From assembly GCF_000764305.2 (NCBI RefSeq), contig NW_025942269.1, positions 1,367-65,366 of the forward strand: a DNA stretch of 64,000 nt, read 5' to 3'. Positions 44,339 to 55,671 of the stretch are shown piece by piece. Every line of letters begins with the position of its first letter. Within the stretch, counting starts at the first letter, position 1. Position numbers and translations under genes: made by a program. The notes beneath the pieces are model-generated. The model ran no database searches, was not told where the DNA came from, and saw only the letters and a program-made list of their open reading frames with translations. The DNA is from Hyalella azteca (Eukaryota; Arthropoda; Malacostraca; Amphipoda; Hyalellidae).

Positions 44339-44510
44339 GACATAGAAATAGATAGAAAGAAATAGAAGAAGAAATAGACACAGAAATAGATAGAAATGAA
44401 TAAAAATGACATAGAAATAGATGGAAAGAAATAGAAATACATAGAAATAGATAGAAAGAAATAGAAATGACATAGAAATGGATAGAAAGAAATAGAAATA
44501 GAAGAAGATT
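44339..44510. repeat. AGAAATAGA-type simple repeat
   Basis: ATAGAAATAGATAGAAAGAA with variants for about 170 bases. The mirror position (about 35,460-35,480) has only one unit, so this expanded in the right arm only. The Phe/Tyr-rich frame across it is an artefact. Confidence 0.9.
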
Positions 44511-45544
44511 ATTACCAATTTCGAGCTAAGCCTAACAAGTTACCGCCTCTACGATGAGTACTGAATAAAATACAGCATCATAGCCAGTGATTTCAAATTG
44601 TCTTTTTTGGCTCGTCCTTGACGCACTGAGATGCAGCAAGAATTTACGTGCCTATCCTGTTCGTAAAGGGCTACCAAGCAGCATAGAAAAATTATTCTTC
44701 AACTTTATTGCACAAACATTAAATACTAATAAATATTTAAATGGATCGAAATCATTAACATCAAACGACACCGGGTTTATGACACGAATACAGAAATAAT
44801 TTTGTTTTAATTGATTTGAATTAAGAAAATGGCAGGAGACAAATGATATTAAAGCGTATTCCTAGACGTTGGCGTGAAACAAAACACGGTCATTTTTCCG
44901 TGAATTAATAACGGCTTAATGAGCCTGCTTTGCAAGAGCCTTCTCAAAATTTGATTGCTACGCCGAAACTGCGGTTCTTAAATTTTGCTCAATGTTGAGC
45001 TGAGAATGATTATGCTCACGTCAACAATTTTCGTCCACAGTGAATAATGGTGGCCCCAATACTGAGCATGCATGTCGCATATGTGACTTCACTACTGTAT
45101 GTCTAGATGGCTAAGCTACTGCGTAATTCAGCAAGGTCCCGAATCTGTTTAAACTTTTAACAGGTTTGCTAGGTTTTGGATTCAAAAAATATTTTCAATC
45201 ATCAATGCTTTCACCAGAACAATAACAATAAATGAGACTCTATAACATACAGCTAAGCTGCAATTCGCATACCAATTTTCACATTAGATTTTTGTACGTC
45301 ACATCCATTCAGTGTATAAATAAACATGCATTATTTTTCTCTTCTTCAAAATGCATTAAAGTATCGCGAATGAGAGTTCATTTTATAATATTTATATTGA
45401 GACCTTCGCTTTATTTTTAGTGACACCAAAACTGAGAAGACTATCTCGTGGAGATATAATAATGCAATAGTAAGCAGTATATGCAAAGCTCTCTGTTCAA
45501 CAAGTGAATTGCTAATCAAGTGAATATCGCAATCATCTGAAGTT

Positions 45545-45625
45545 TAAGGATAGGAATCCTTCCAGGATAGAAATCCTTCCAGGATAGAAATCCTTCCAGG
45601 ATAGAAATCCTTCCAGGTTAGATAT
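45545..45625. repeat. 19-bp tandem repeat, four units
   Basis: AGGATAGAAATCCTTCC units; each is itself palindromic (GGAT...ATCC). Single copy in the left arm near 34,760-34,785. Confidence 0.85.
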
Positions 45626-46409
45626 AGAGATTGATGCAAGGAATCCTAATAACATACAGCAACATGTTTAGGAAAAAATGCCTAATGAACAAAACCAATT
45701 AAACGAGCGTTTATACTTTTCATTCGCTAAATCTTCTTGCTATATACTGGCGAGTACCGCAACGTTATTAGTTGAATGCTGAAACAGCGTCGTAGTGCAC
45801 GGCTTCCAAGTTGAATTGGAACCTTGAATCAATTTTTATTCCAAAGCAATTTCCAACAGAATTAGAACGTAGCTCCCTTTTTCTGAATTTTCCTAACAAA
45901 TTTGACCGAGACCACATAAATCGCAGTAATCGAACTAACACGATCACTTAACGAAGAGCCATCAGTTCCCGGCAAACCGGCCAGAAATCATGGAACAATG
46001 TCGCAATTTTACTCTTGCCAAAGTTCTAGCAAAGTCAGACGTGGGTGCCGATGTCCACTCATTCTCTCAGAAAAATCGAATTGCAGCATGGTCTCTGACA
46101 ATCCCGGTACTGGTCAACATACCATTATCATACTGTATCTGATGCACGAGCCTGCTTACCTGGAATGCAAACGAAGTCCATGGCCGCTAGTCGTACTGTC
46201 TCATGCCGATTTAAAATCTCAGTTACGGTCTGCGCGTTACAAAAACTAGGCAGATTTTCAAGAATCTTCGACTATTGCACGGCTATCGTTGAACACCTAG
46301 CCATTGGACTAGTCCTGCCAAGAAAGGTAAAACAAAGGGACATAAAATCTCGTAAAAAACCGTAATGAGGCAGATAATGGCACAAAACAATTTGGTATTG
46401 CGAGGCAAC

Positions 46410-46415
46410 TTTATT
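46410..46415 (-). terminator. Polyadenylation signal AATAAA of Hsp70 copy B
   Basis: Mirror of the signal at 31,558-31,563, in the same sequence context (AATAAAGTTGCCT). Confidence 0.6.
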
Positions 46416-46549
46416 AGAACAGGTTACAATTGAATTACTGCTTAGTGCAAACGGAGACTGCAAAATAGCAGGGCTACAAACTATAAACAAACTTCTAACC
46501 GTTTTAGCATTTGATATGCTGCTTCAAAGATGCAAAAGAGTAATTAGGA

Positions 46550-46718
46550 GGTAAACTCAGCCAAGAGTTCAGAGAAAGTCTTGATGAACTTCTGTTCCTC
46601 ATCTTACTCCGCCTTGGTTGCATAATCGTGATCCATGAACCAAGCTTCGACCTCTTCGCACAACCTCATTATTGCATCGCAACATCCAGGTGTTATCGTT
46701 AAAAGCTTGCATTGTCTT
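46550..46718 (-). pseudogene. Lid remnant of Hsp70 copy B
   Basis: After the stop of the 549-codon frame, another frame reads DAIMRLCEEVEAWFMDHDYA, TKAE, a stop, then DEEQKFIKTFSELLAEF. This is the missing end of the lid; its position shows the present stop at 46,719 comes from a frameshift. No EEVD. Confidence 0.7.
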
Positions 46719-48368
46719 TCAAGAAGACCTTTCTTTTATCGCCAAGGAAGCCGAAACCTTCGTCAAAGCACTGCTTTCAATCTCTAGCTTTTCCATGTTT
46801 TTCATTTCTACAATCATTCTCTCAATGTCCTCTTCTTTGAGACGTCCTTTATTGACGGAGATGGTAATTTGACCTCGGCCTCCTGTCTTCCGGTCCACGC
46901 CAGTTGCACTCAATATTCCATTCTTGTCTACAGAAAAAGTTACATCGATTGAGGGTACCTCAGCCAGGGCGAATTCGATTCCTTCAACTTTGAACTCCCC
47001 CAACAAATTGTTCCTCGAGGCAACTGGGTTTTCGCCTTCATAAACTTTGATCGCTATGGCTTTTTGATAATCGTCAGCAGTCGTGTAATTCCTAGTGCAT
47101 TCGACTGGTATCTTAGAATTTTGTTTGATGATAGTGCTCATTTTATCACCAATAAGATCCACACCAAGTGACTGCGGGGTTACATCTGTCAGCTGAATCT
47201 CTTCTACACTTCGGTCGTTGTTGAGCATGGCTGCCTGGACAGCTGCTCCATACGCGACAGCTTCCGCGGGGTTGATCGTCCTTTTGATTTCCTTGTTTGG
47301 GAATTTTTCTTCTAGCATTTTTCTAAGCTTGGGAATCAAACTCGAACCGCCGACCATGACTACTTGGTGAATTTCGTCGATTGTCAGCCCAGCATAGGAA
47401 ATCGCTCTGTCCACATACAGCATAATTTCTGCAAAAATATCTGCGCAAAGTAATTCGAACCTGCATCGGCTAAAAGCAAAATTGAGATCTTGCCCTTGAC
47501 TCAAGCACTCAATATGAACTTCATCCTTCGCACAAACTGACAAATTGATCTTAATCTGTTCGGCAGCTTTGGCAATTTTTGCTTGAACTTTTATATCATT
47601 TGACACATCCAGTCCCGTTTTTTCCTCGAATTTATCTATCAAAAATTTAGCAATGCGAGAGTCTATGTCCCCTCCCCCAAGCTGGCTATTCCCTTCAACA
47701 GACTTTACTTCGTAGTTTCCTTTCTTCATTTTCAGAACCGCTGCATCGAAAGTCCCGCCGCCGAAGTCGAAGACCAGAATGTTAGTCTCAGAGGCGGTCA
47801 TGGTCTCTTCCCCGTACGCAATGGCGGCAGCGGTTGGTTCGTTGACAATTTTCAGCACCTGGAGACCCGCAATGGTACCGGCATCAATGGTAGCTTGTCG
47901 TTGCGAGTCGGTAAAGTATGCTGGTACAGTAATAACCGCTCTACTAACTTCACATCCAAGAAATTTTTCTGCGACGTTTTTCATTTTGGACAGCACCATC
48001 GCTGAAATCTCTTCTGGGGTGAAAAATTTTTCCTCTTCGAGATATTTAACGCAGATTTTGGGGTTGTCGCTGACGTTGACGACGCGGTATGGCCAGTGAG
48101 CGAGTTTCGTCCGCACTGCTTCATCGCTGAACTTACGACCGATGAGTCTCTTCACTTCGTAAACGGTGTTGGCAGGATTCATGGTACGCTGAAGCTTGGC
48201 CGACTCACCAATAAGTCGTTCCTCGTCAGTGAACGCCACAAACGACGGCGTGAGGCGACTACCTCGCTCATCGGTGATGATCTCAACGCGCCCGTTCCTG
48301 ACGACCCCCACGCACGAGTTACTCGTGCCCAAGTCGATGCCGATTGCGTAGTCATTATTTGTGGCCAT
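46719..48368 (-). CDS. Canonical Hsp70, copy B (truncated lid)
   Basis: 549 residues from ATG 48,368. ATPase domain intact: [15 protein letters not shown] (near 7-21), Lys in [59 protein letters not shown]-beta starts at DVTPQSLGVDLIG and keeps KVYEGENPVASRNNLLGEF and GILSATGVDRKTGG. The protein stops soon after the first lid helix, about 90 residues short of the usual 640; the rest of the lid lies downstream out of frame. No signal peptide, so cytosolic or nuclear by default. It might still bind ATP and substrate without a full lid, but truncation beside a paralogue with the same region broken suggests decay. Partner of copy A in the inverted duplication. Confidence 0.85.
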   Translation of the reverse strand: MATNNDYAIGIDLGTSNSCVGVVRNGRVEIITDERGSRLTPSFVAFTDEERLIGESAKLQRTMNPANTVYEVKRLIGRKFSDEAVRTKLAHWPYRVVNVSDNPKICVKYLEEEKFFTPEEISAMVLSKMKNVAEKFLGCEVSRAVITVPAYFTDSQRQATIDAGTIAGLQVLKIVNEPTAAAIAYGEETMTASETNILVFDFGGGTFDAAVLKMKKGNYEVKSVEGNSQLGGGDIDSRIAKFLIDKFEEKTGLDVSNDIKVQAKIAKAAEQIKINLSVCAKDEVHIECLSQGQDLNFAFSRCRFELLCADIFAEIMLYVDRAISYAGLTIDEIHQVVMVGGSSLIPKLRKMLEEKFPNKEIKRTINPAEAVAYGAAVQAAMLNNDRSVEEIQLTDVTPQSLGVDLIGDKMSTIIKQNSKIPVECTRNYTTADDYQKAIAIKVYEGENPVASRNNLLGEFKVEGIEFALAEVPSIDVTFSVDKNGILSATGVDRKTGGRGQITISVNKGRLKEEDIERMIVEMKNMEKLEIESSALTKVSASLAIKERSS

Positions 48369-48400
48369 CTTGAAGGCGTCACGGCTAACTGTAATTAAAA
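48369..48400 (-). promoter_or_regulatory. Probable 3' splice site before Hsp70 copy B
   Basis: The minus strand reads TTTTAATTACAG (CAG at 48,391-48,389), then TTAGCCGTGACGCCTTCAAG and the ATG. Same layout as copy A. Confidence 0.45.
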
Positions 48401-49428
48401 CGTATATATTATAGCTCGCAATATTTTGCTTTTATGGGTAAATATTCTACATTTTCTCATTTTAGTATCATCGGAAAATTGCATAGATTGTCTTGTCATT
48501 GTGATTGGAGAACTAAATATTTCTGTGTAACAGATAACATGTTACGTCATGAAATGACCGCACCAGTTTGCAACTCTTGCGCAGTAATAATAAATGCGAT
48601 ATAAAGCGCATTCCAAAACTTCGTTGGAAATTTGCTCAATTCGAGGATAATGATTTTGCTCAAAAAATTCCAAGTAAATGAAGTGCTCACAATTTTTTGC
48701 AAGTTTTATTCAAATTCAATGCTAATCAATCAGCCTAGAATCCTATACGTTAAACTTGCAAGTCTAGATGCCATATAATAGCGCGAGGTTATTTTATATG
48801 TAAATTTATCAAGTCTATGCATCGAGCCCTGCAATATGTCAGCAACAAGCAGAACTAAGGACACTATTAAATTGCTCGACGTAATTCTGCCTACCACTAG
48901 GCTTCAAATTACTGAATGAATCTCAATAAGAATTCATCAATTATGGACTAATACTATCGAAGGAACAAATAAAAGTAATTATCAGCAATTTCACGATGCA
49001 CTTGCTTATCTTAAATGATTAGAATTCATCTCATTTCGTTTCAAGCTTTAAAATTATTATTTAGCGTCAAATACTGATAAATGATTGATACCGTATGGAC
49101 GGATACCTGCGTTAGGAACACAATTTTCAATTTAGGTTTGTCTCGTAGCACTGTATTAAATGTTTCATTAACATTTTATCCATGTCATACTGACGCGAGC
49201 TATTTAAAAATTTGTGGGTACACCTCAAACAAAATTATGAGATCAATATGAATACATATTGGAAATACTTAAAGTATTTTCAATTAGAAGACTTTATATG
49301 CGAACGTGATGGAGGAATCACAGACGACTCCCAAACATAAGGCAAAATTCCATGACAAAACTGAGCGCTTATATGTAGTACCAGCTCCGCTGAAACGCAC
49401 CTTGGAACTGCAAGCAATTGCAGCCCCT
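48401..49428. other. Arm sequence, no gene
   Basis: Mirrors 28,176-29,600 except for the SINE and short repeat present only on the left. No heat-shock element made of adjacent clean GAA/TTC units was found. Confidence 0.45.
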
Positions 49429-49584
49429 GGTGCCGTACCTTCGAAACTCGCTGTAGTCTGTGAAGTATGCGTAATTACTTACGCATAATTTTCTCGTCTG
49501 ATAGGTGGACGTTGCTTGAGAGGCCGGACACGATTGGCTGACAAGACTTAAAGAACTCCTAACCTTTCTTGAAAATATGGCCCC
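49429..49584. mobile_element. MITE family 2, right-arm copy
   Basis: Ends GGTGCCGTACCTTCGAAA and TTGAAAATATGGCCCC; inside GCGTAATTACTTACGC. Inverse counterpart of 28,030-28,175. Confidence 0.75.
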
Positions 49585-50430
49585 AGGTTATCTTCCTCTC
49601 ATCGCTAAGATTCATGATAAGCATTTCCCCCGTCGAAGAATGCCCTTTCAAGGGTTTACCATGTATATAAATATTTTTAAACCTAAAGAAGCAGTTTTCA
49701 TCAATATTTTAGAAAGCCCTTAATTTACTCCTTGAATCTTACCAAATTCTGCTGTGTCCGTAAAAAGGTGTCGCGCTAAAATTACATTAGTTAGGAAGAA
49801 CATGGTTACCGATCACGTACCGGCGTAGCTTTCTTCGTTGCTACCAACGCTCTATAGCTATTCAGTTAATTGCCTTACATAGAATACAGGTTAGTAACCA
49901 AAAATACACGAATTGTGTCAACTCACTGGAGTATTGGTGAAATACATACCAACAATTGTTCTCAATGATAGAAGCAGTTTCATGTTAATAACTACCTTTG
50001 ACGCCTCGTTCAAGTAAAGTTCAGGTCAACGTAATGTTGGGTATTATAGGATATTGGAGTCGGCCTTCTCATTAATAAAACTGCGCACACGCGTTTCGTA
50101 GATAAATAGGAAAAAACAATTACCAAAGAGTGGTCACTCACACTTAAGATTGGAAGTTTCCGATGGGATGGCTTTACACAGGCTCCTGCCGGAGCAATAC
50201 GTTTCCAGCACCAAGTCTATCTGCCAACAACTCTAATAACAAACCCACTCCTATCAATAGGTATGGAGAAAAAGAACTTTCACAATTTCCCGCCTCAGAC
50301 ATTCGGAAATTTCCAACAGGCTGAGGTCGTGTGACAGCCATCGATGGTAGAAGTGCAGCGCCGTTGTTGGAAGCAGCGGCATGACTGTGCCGACTTCCTT
50401 TTCGGTCAGTTTGCGGTGGTTGTGGGAGCG

Positions 50431-51899
50431 AGGTAGCGATATATGAATTTTACAGATAGACGTAGTCATGGGTGCACGCCGTAACATCAAATACCACGTC
50501 AGCTAGTAGATGATTACGAGTTAAAAACTTAAATCAATTATTATTATTATTAGTCACTATTTCGTCTGATACCCTCACCAGCTGCTCAACATCTGACTGG
50601 TGAGGTCTCAGCCACCAGGCTCGGGCAGGTAATTTCAGACACGAGTTGATTTAAAGTTTTAATGATGATTATTGTTAATTAATCATTCATTGGACATCGA
50701 AGATTGACCGTCATTCGATGAGACAAACGATAAATGTCGATTTTTCGCCTAATTTGTTCTAGAGTAAATTTCTTCACTGTATTGGAGGGTGAACTTGACC
50801 TAAATTCAATTTTTTGGAAAAATAATTGTTGAAACTTATTTAAACTGAAATCCAAAGAAACAAACTATGTCTCACATAATGTTCGTCGTTCAATCGATTC
50901 AAGGACGTTTATTTTACGAATTTTGGGAATCTTATTATGGTCGAGACAACTAGTATATATCGTAACCTTATCTTGCGATCTACATTGTGAAGTCATCCAA
51001 GCTTTAGCCTTGATTTTAATACAAAAGTAAGTCAAACAATCCGCAAATATAGCACAGGAATTTGATTTTTTCAAAGGTTTAACTCGTAATCGTGTTTAGG
51101 ACTTTAATGCTAGATAGTGCTTATTACCACGTTTTTCTTAGCTCGCTTTTTTTAGTCACCAACTCGTGCCTAATGCTCGGCTCTACCATGTGATTCGAAT
51201 GTCACTTCAGGCATACGAGACGTTTGATCTAACTGGGATAACGACTTACGAATTGTGTCATTATCATATCGGAAAATGAAACACTTGAAGGATTTCTCTC
51301 ACTATTTACTGAATCAATTAGTGGGAAACAGGCTGAACAATAAGCGACAATCCATTGAATAAGTTTGACAATTAGAATTATTCTAATAAATGTCAAACTA
51401 GGTCCGTGTTACTAAAACAGAAAGTAAGAAAATAAACTTGGGTTGAGGGGCAACTTAGCTGAATTGTAGACGGCTATACATTTACCAATTTTCGTGAAAA
51501 TTATCCGCCTTCAACCAAGTGAACAGCTTTATACACTAATTATTGTTCTCTGTATGCTTCGGTATAACCAATGAATTGGCCCGGAAATAATATTAACGGC
51601 TCTGGTAATACAAACAGTCCTATGGGATGGGATATGCGAGTATATACGCTGTATTGAGGTTAAATTGGATCAGCAGCAGGTTTGATTCCTTGGCCACCAA
51701 AGAATGTCGTTACTTCACGCAATCCTACGCAAGCACAACAACATATTAAAATAAACAAATATCGATGATTGTCATAAATTTGGTTGAAGCTTTGGGTTAG
51801 ATTCAGCAAGACAGAGATATACTAAGTGCGAAATCGAACTATAGGACTAATTAAGATACACGATATTTTTGCGTGCAGGGACGTTTATTTAAGGACGAT
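50431..51899. other. No identifiable gene
   Basis: AT-rich; no mirror in the left arm. Short frames only, none with recognisable homology. Confidence 0.4.
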
Positions 51900-52110
51900 A
51901 TTTTACTTAAGGATCACACTTCAAGTCTTAAGATCACCCTAGGTAATCCATACTCACAAATCGTTAAGGGACATCGCGCCGTCCACAAGTGACATCTGGA
52001 AATTAACTGTGCTTCCCGAGGTTTGAACCCACGACTAGCTCATCACATCTCGGCGCCGCTAACACTACGCTACAGGGGCGCTCTAACCACTACGCTACAG
52101 AGGCACACGC
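51900..52110 (-). mobile_element. tRNA-derived SINE (family S2) with doubled head
   Basis: The minus strand starts TGCCTCTGTAGCGTAGTGGT (A-box region), then a second head CCTGTAGCGTAGTGTTAGCG, then GGGTTCAAACC (B box, 52,020-52,030) and a non-tRNA body. No good cloverleaf can be closed, so a SINE or tRNA pseudogene is preferred over a tRNA gene. Confidence 0.6.
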
Positions 52111-52750
52111 CTTCAGCTTCCAAGTCCCAGCAGCAGCCAGCACGCAAATTTTACTAGTTATGGATAGACATATTTTACTATAGATGGTAAGTAGTCTTGT
52201 CGATCTGGATGGCAGGGCATCAAATAACAGCAACCCTTCACATTTGAAACTTTAATCAAGAAATCTCACAAAATAACCTAATATTAAATTATCAAAACAC
52301 AGCAAAAACCCTTCAAGAACAATCAATAATTATTTACAGCATTTGCTATGATTCCAAATACATGCAATTGACTGGAGCAATTAGAAATTAAATAGTTTAG
52401 GTTTTCAATATGGCAACACTAATGTCCCAATTAATACAGAGAAGTGTAGCGCAACTGAGGTGGAGGATACTCATGGGCGTATAACACTGACACAGGGAGC
52501 TGTTTATCTCGACCAACAATTGTTCAGATCCAGTGCTCTCTGAGCTAAATCAATAATCTTAAATTCCTAGTATTAGGAAAATATGTCCATTTCTTGTCAT
52601 GAACTCTGATTTACGTCCCCACAGATTGGACATTTGACTCTTCTCTTGCCGCGGGTCAGCTTTTTTCAGTTTACAAATAAAGAATCTAGCTCTCGCACAC
52701 GTCAAGCAGAATTTTTTGAACCATCCCTTTGATTTCTGTGAGTCGGATGT
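52111..52750. other. 3' flank of gene 3, no gene
   Basis: AT-rich. AATAAA occurs on the plus strand (52,676), the wrong strand for gene 3; no convincing minus-strand signal was seen close by. Confidence 0.4.
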
Positions 52751-55334
52751 TCAACTGTTATCGCCCGAATGACTAGGATGTTGCAAATCAGAAGGAATGT
52801 CCTGAGAATAAAGATCGTTATGGTAAGGTTGCGTGATTTTCTCTGAGCGCTTTCGCCCATAAACTTCTTTCCTCGAGGTTCCATTGTACGCATGCTTAGC
52901 CTGCATCAAACTATTCTTGTTTGATGTACCGACCTCATAATCGACTGATGTGGTTCCCTTCAAAGGTCGAGACCACGAATTGGCATTGGAACCCCCGTGT
53001 CCTGATACAGGTTCCGGAGTTTGTGCAGTCAAATAGGTTTGGCTCGCAAACATCTCATTTGAAACCTGCGGACTCGTCCATTGCTCGGATGAGGCATAAT
53101 GTTCCATATATCCACTCCTGGTGAATGCCGCACGCTTGGATGTTTGTGTAATTGTCTCACCGGTGGTGGAAGCAACTGCACGACCAGGGCGATGTATTGA
53201 ACTACCTGGCTGATGTTCAACATTACTTGGGTAATGTGTAACATTACTAGTTTCAGATACAAAATGATCTGAGAGATGTGCAGCCTGAACGGGGCAATTT
53301 GCAGCGTTGCTAGGGGGATTTGCAGCGTGATCAAGACGATGTGGTGAATCAACAGTGTTATGTGAAACATGAACTTGATAGTTTACAGCATCACTACAGC
53401 TATGTGCAGCGTCAACAAAGTGATTCACATTATCACTTAGACGATGAGCATCATCATCAAGGTGATTTGATTTGCAATATTTGGGTTGATGTTTCAGCTT
53501 CTTGTCGTCAATATCAATATCAATTTTGTGCTCCAAATCTTTTTTCTTCTCACTGCATTGTTGCTTCGTTGCTTGTGGTGTATCTTCAAGCCAGGTCAAA
53601 ATTTCTTCACACAACTTGAAAGCAGCAGAATCATTTCCGAACTTCTCTCTGAGCTTTTCCTGTTGGTCGATGCAGAAAGTTTCAAGATCGTTCATTGCAT
53701 CTTCATCGTCTTTTAATCTACTTACGTCGTCCAAGAATACTCTATGGCGATCCAAAGATGCTTGCATACCATTCGCGTCGGATGAAAGCTTTCGGATTGG
53801 TATGTCTACTGTGTGGCCGTTAATAATGTGTTCTATGCGAAGAACTCCGCTTTCATCAATCGAAAACAAGAGAAAACCCGATGTCGTCGAAAGGCCGAGC
53901 TGTCTTAATCGTTGTGTTGTCAGTTCGAAGAGGCGTAACTTTTTCCCTACCAGCGTAGGTATGTTCTCATACAGTCTTAACCCATTTGGGTGATCCCAGA
54001 TATCATTTGACATTCGTAAACAGAAATCGGCGGGAATGCATTCTCCCGAATCAAAAATTCTGCCCGATTTCAAACCTGCCTCGCACCAGATACACCTGCG
54101 TCAAAATCTCCTTCACCTTTCGAGTTGTTGAACTGGAGAACTCGGCAGCTCGGAGGGCAGCGCCACAGGCAAGCGCTTCGTCTTTATTGAGCGAATTATC
54201 CAGTGGTTTTCCTAGTGTTTTGGTAATCAGTTTTTCTACGGCAGGAATACGCGTTGAGCCTCCCACAAGCACAACTGTTTGAACTTTAGTCCAACTTTTT
54301 GACTGGGTCAATTGATGCAACGTATTCTTGAGACTTGATAACTGGTTCTGGCATGCAACCTCCATTTCTCTCCTGGTAAATGTGCTGGTGAAATCAATGT
54401 CGTTATATATTGAGTCTACTTGTATCACGGAAGAAGTTAGGAGAGTTAGATTGTGCTTCATCTTCTCCGTGGCTGTCCTCATTCTCATGAGTGCTTTCGG
54501 GGACGCCTCAAATGATTGGTGGTGTTGGTCTTTAAACTTTTTGATGACGGCTTGCATCATGCACATGTCTATGAAGTTTCCACCAACCGTTAAGCCACCG
54601 AAAGCTTCAAGAACTTCTAGTGCCCCATTATCCATTGAAACAATTGATAGGTTCAGAGAATTTGCACCGAAATCAACGACAGCTATGCAATCTTTCTCGC
54701 TGGGTTTGTGGTCCCAATAAGCGATGGCAGCGGCGGTGGTCGAGTTGATCAGCCTGACGTTTCCAAGGCCGGCGATGCTGGCCGCATCGAGAGTGGCTTG
54801 TCGCTGCGCGTTGCCGAAATTTACGGGCACGGTAATTACTGCGTTTGTGACTTGGCCGCCTAAGTGATCTTCTGCGTCGGACTTCATCTTGGCGATCAGC
54901 AAAGCTGTTATTTCCTCAGGGCGTAGCCTTACCTTTTCATTCCTGTACTCCACTTCAAAGACAGGCGAACCGTCCACGGTTGATGAAAATTCGGGAAGAT
55001 AAGGCAGCACTATTAACTCCTCTTCATCTGAATATGTTCGCGTTTCGGATTTTGTGCCAATGTAATTGGAATAGAACGGCTCTCTTTTCTGATTCGTGTC
55101 AAATCTCCTGCCTATGACGGTCTTGACGCCATAGACGGTGTTGGTGGCGTTGAGCGCCGCCTGGTCTCTGGCATCGCTGCCCACGAGGCTGCGGGAGTCG
55201 GTGAAGGCAACAAAACTCGGAGTGGTCTTGTCGCCGTGAGCGCTTGGCAACACCGTCACCGCTCCAGCGCGCACGCTGGCAACACAGCACTTGCCTGCGC
55301 CCAGGTCCAGCCCGATGCTGGCCGCGCCCGCCAT
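52751..55334 (-). CDS. Divergent Hsp70/Hsp110-like protein with heptad tail (gene 3, one frameshift)
   Basis: Starts at ATG 55,334 (MAGAASIGLDLGAGKCC). The first frame (to 54,051) covers the ATPase domain: Lys of YGVKTVIGR, DFGANS, GGSTRIPAVEKL. The second frame (from about 54,073) covers SBD-beta (IPADFCLRMSNDIW, LFSIDESGVLRIEH), the lid (EEILTWLEDTPQAT) and a long tail ending at 52,751. One extra base within 54,080-54,100 separates them, judged against genes 1 and 2; repaired length would be about 860 residues. The tail opens with 14 degenerate heptads (53,171-53,464), then a Ser/Thr-rich end. No EEVD. A CAG site (GGCAG-GAAT-ATG) precedes the start. Otherwise it looks well preserved, so a sequencing error or a very young break are both possible. 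Direct-duplication partner of gene 1. Confidence 0.8.
53171..53464 (-). repeat. Degenerate heptad-repeat tail of gene 3
   Basis: Fourteen 21-base units: HLDDDAH, RLSDNVN, HFVDAAH, SCSDAVN, YQVHVSH, NTVDSPH, RLDHAAN, PPSNAAN, CPVQAAH and so on to RPGRAVA. His or Asn at position 7 and Ala/Val at 5-6 recur. This is the old form of the array seen fresh in gene 1. Confidence 0.85.
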
Positions 55335-55671
55335 ATTCCTGCCAGATAGAATCACCCTCGATAAAGTGGATTTCAGAACTTACAAATGGAAAATAGAAAC
55401 GTTATGAGACACGATTAGTCGAGACCAATTGTGACATGCCAGAACACAATACGTACCGCCGTTTCACGTTTAATTTACCGCGTATTACTTTTTTTTATTT
55501 GTTAAAGAAAAAAAACGATTTAATTTCGAACAAACTGATGAGAGGAATTAAATCCATAGCGCAATATTTTCATAAGCAAGAATTAACAAAAATTCGACAT
55601 TCACGCAAATGAATGGTCGCAAAACCATTGTTGCGTACACCAGTATTATAAGCAACAGAGATGCTTTAGGT

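Larger units (their letters stand above)
41880..50430. repeat. Right arm of the giant inverted duplication
   Basis: Inverse of 27,181-39,780 without the LINE and the 2.3-kb insertion; landmark pairs are given there. Arm-specific growth includes the microsatellite at 44,339-44,510 and the tandem repeat at 45,545-45,625. Confidence 0.9.

Noticed and set aside
44237..44518. Phe/Tyr-rich apparent membrane protein on the minus strand
   Set aside because: Translation of an AGAAATAGA simple repeat that exists in only one arm of the inverted duplication.
51900..52110. Functional tRNA gene
   Set aside because: A and B boxes are present, but no acceptor stem or cloverleaf can be closed and the head is duplicated.
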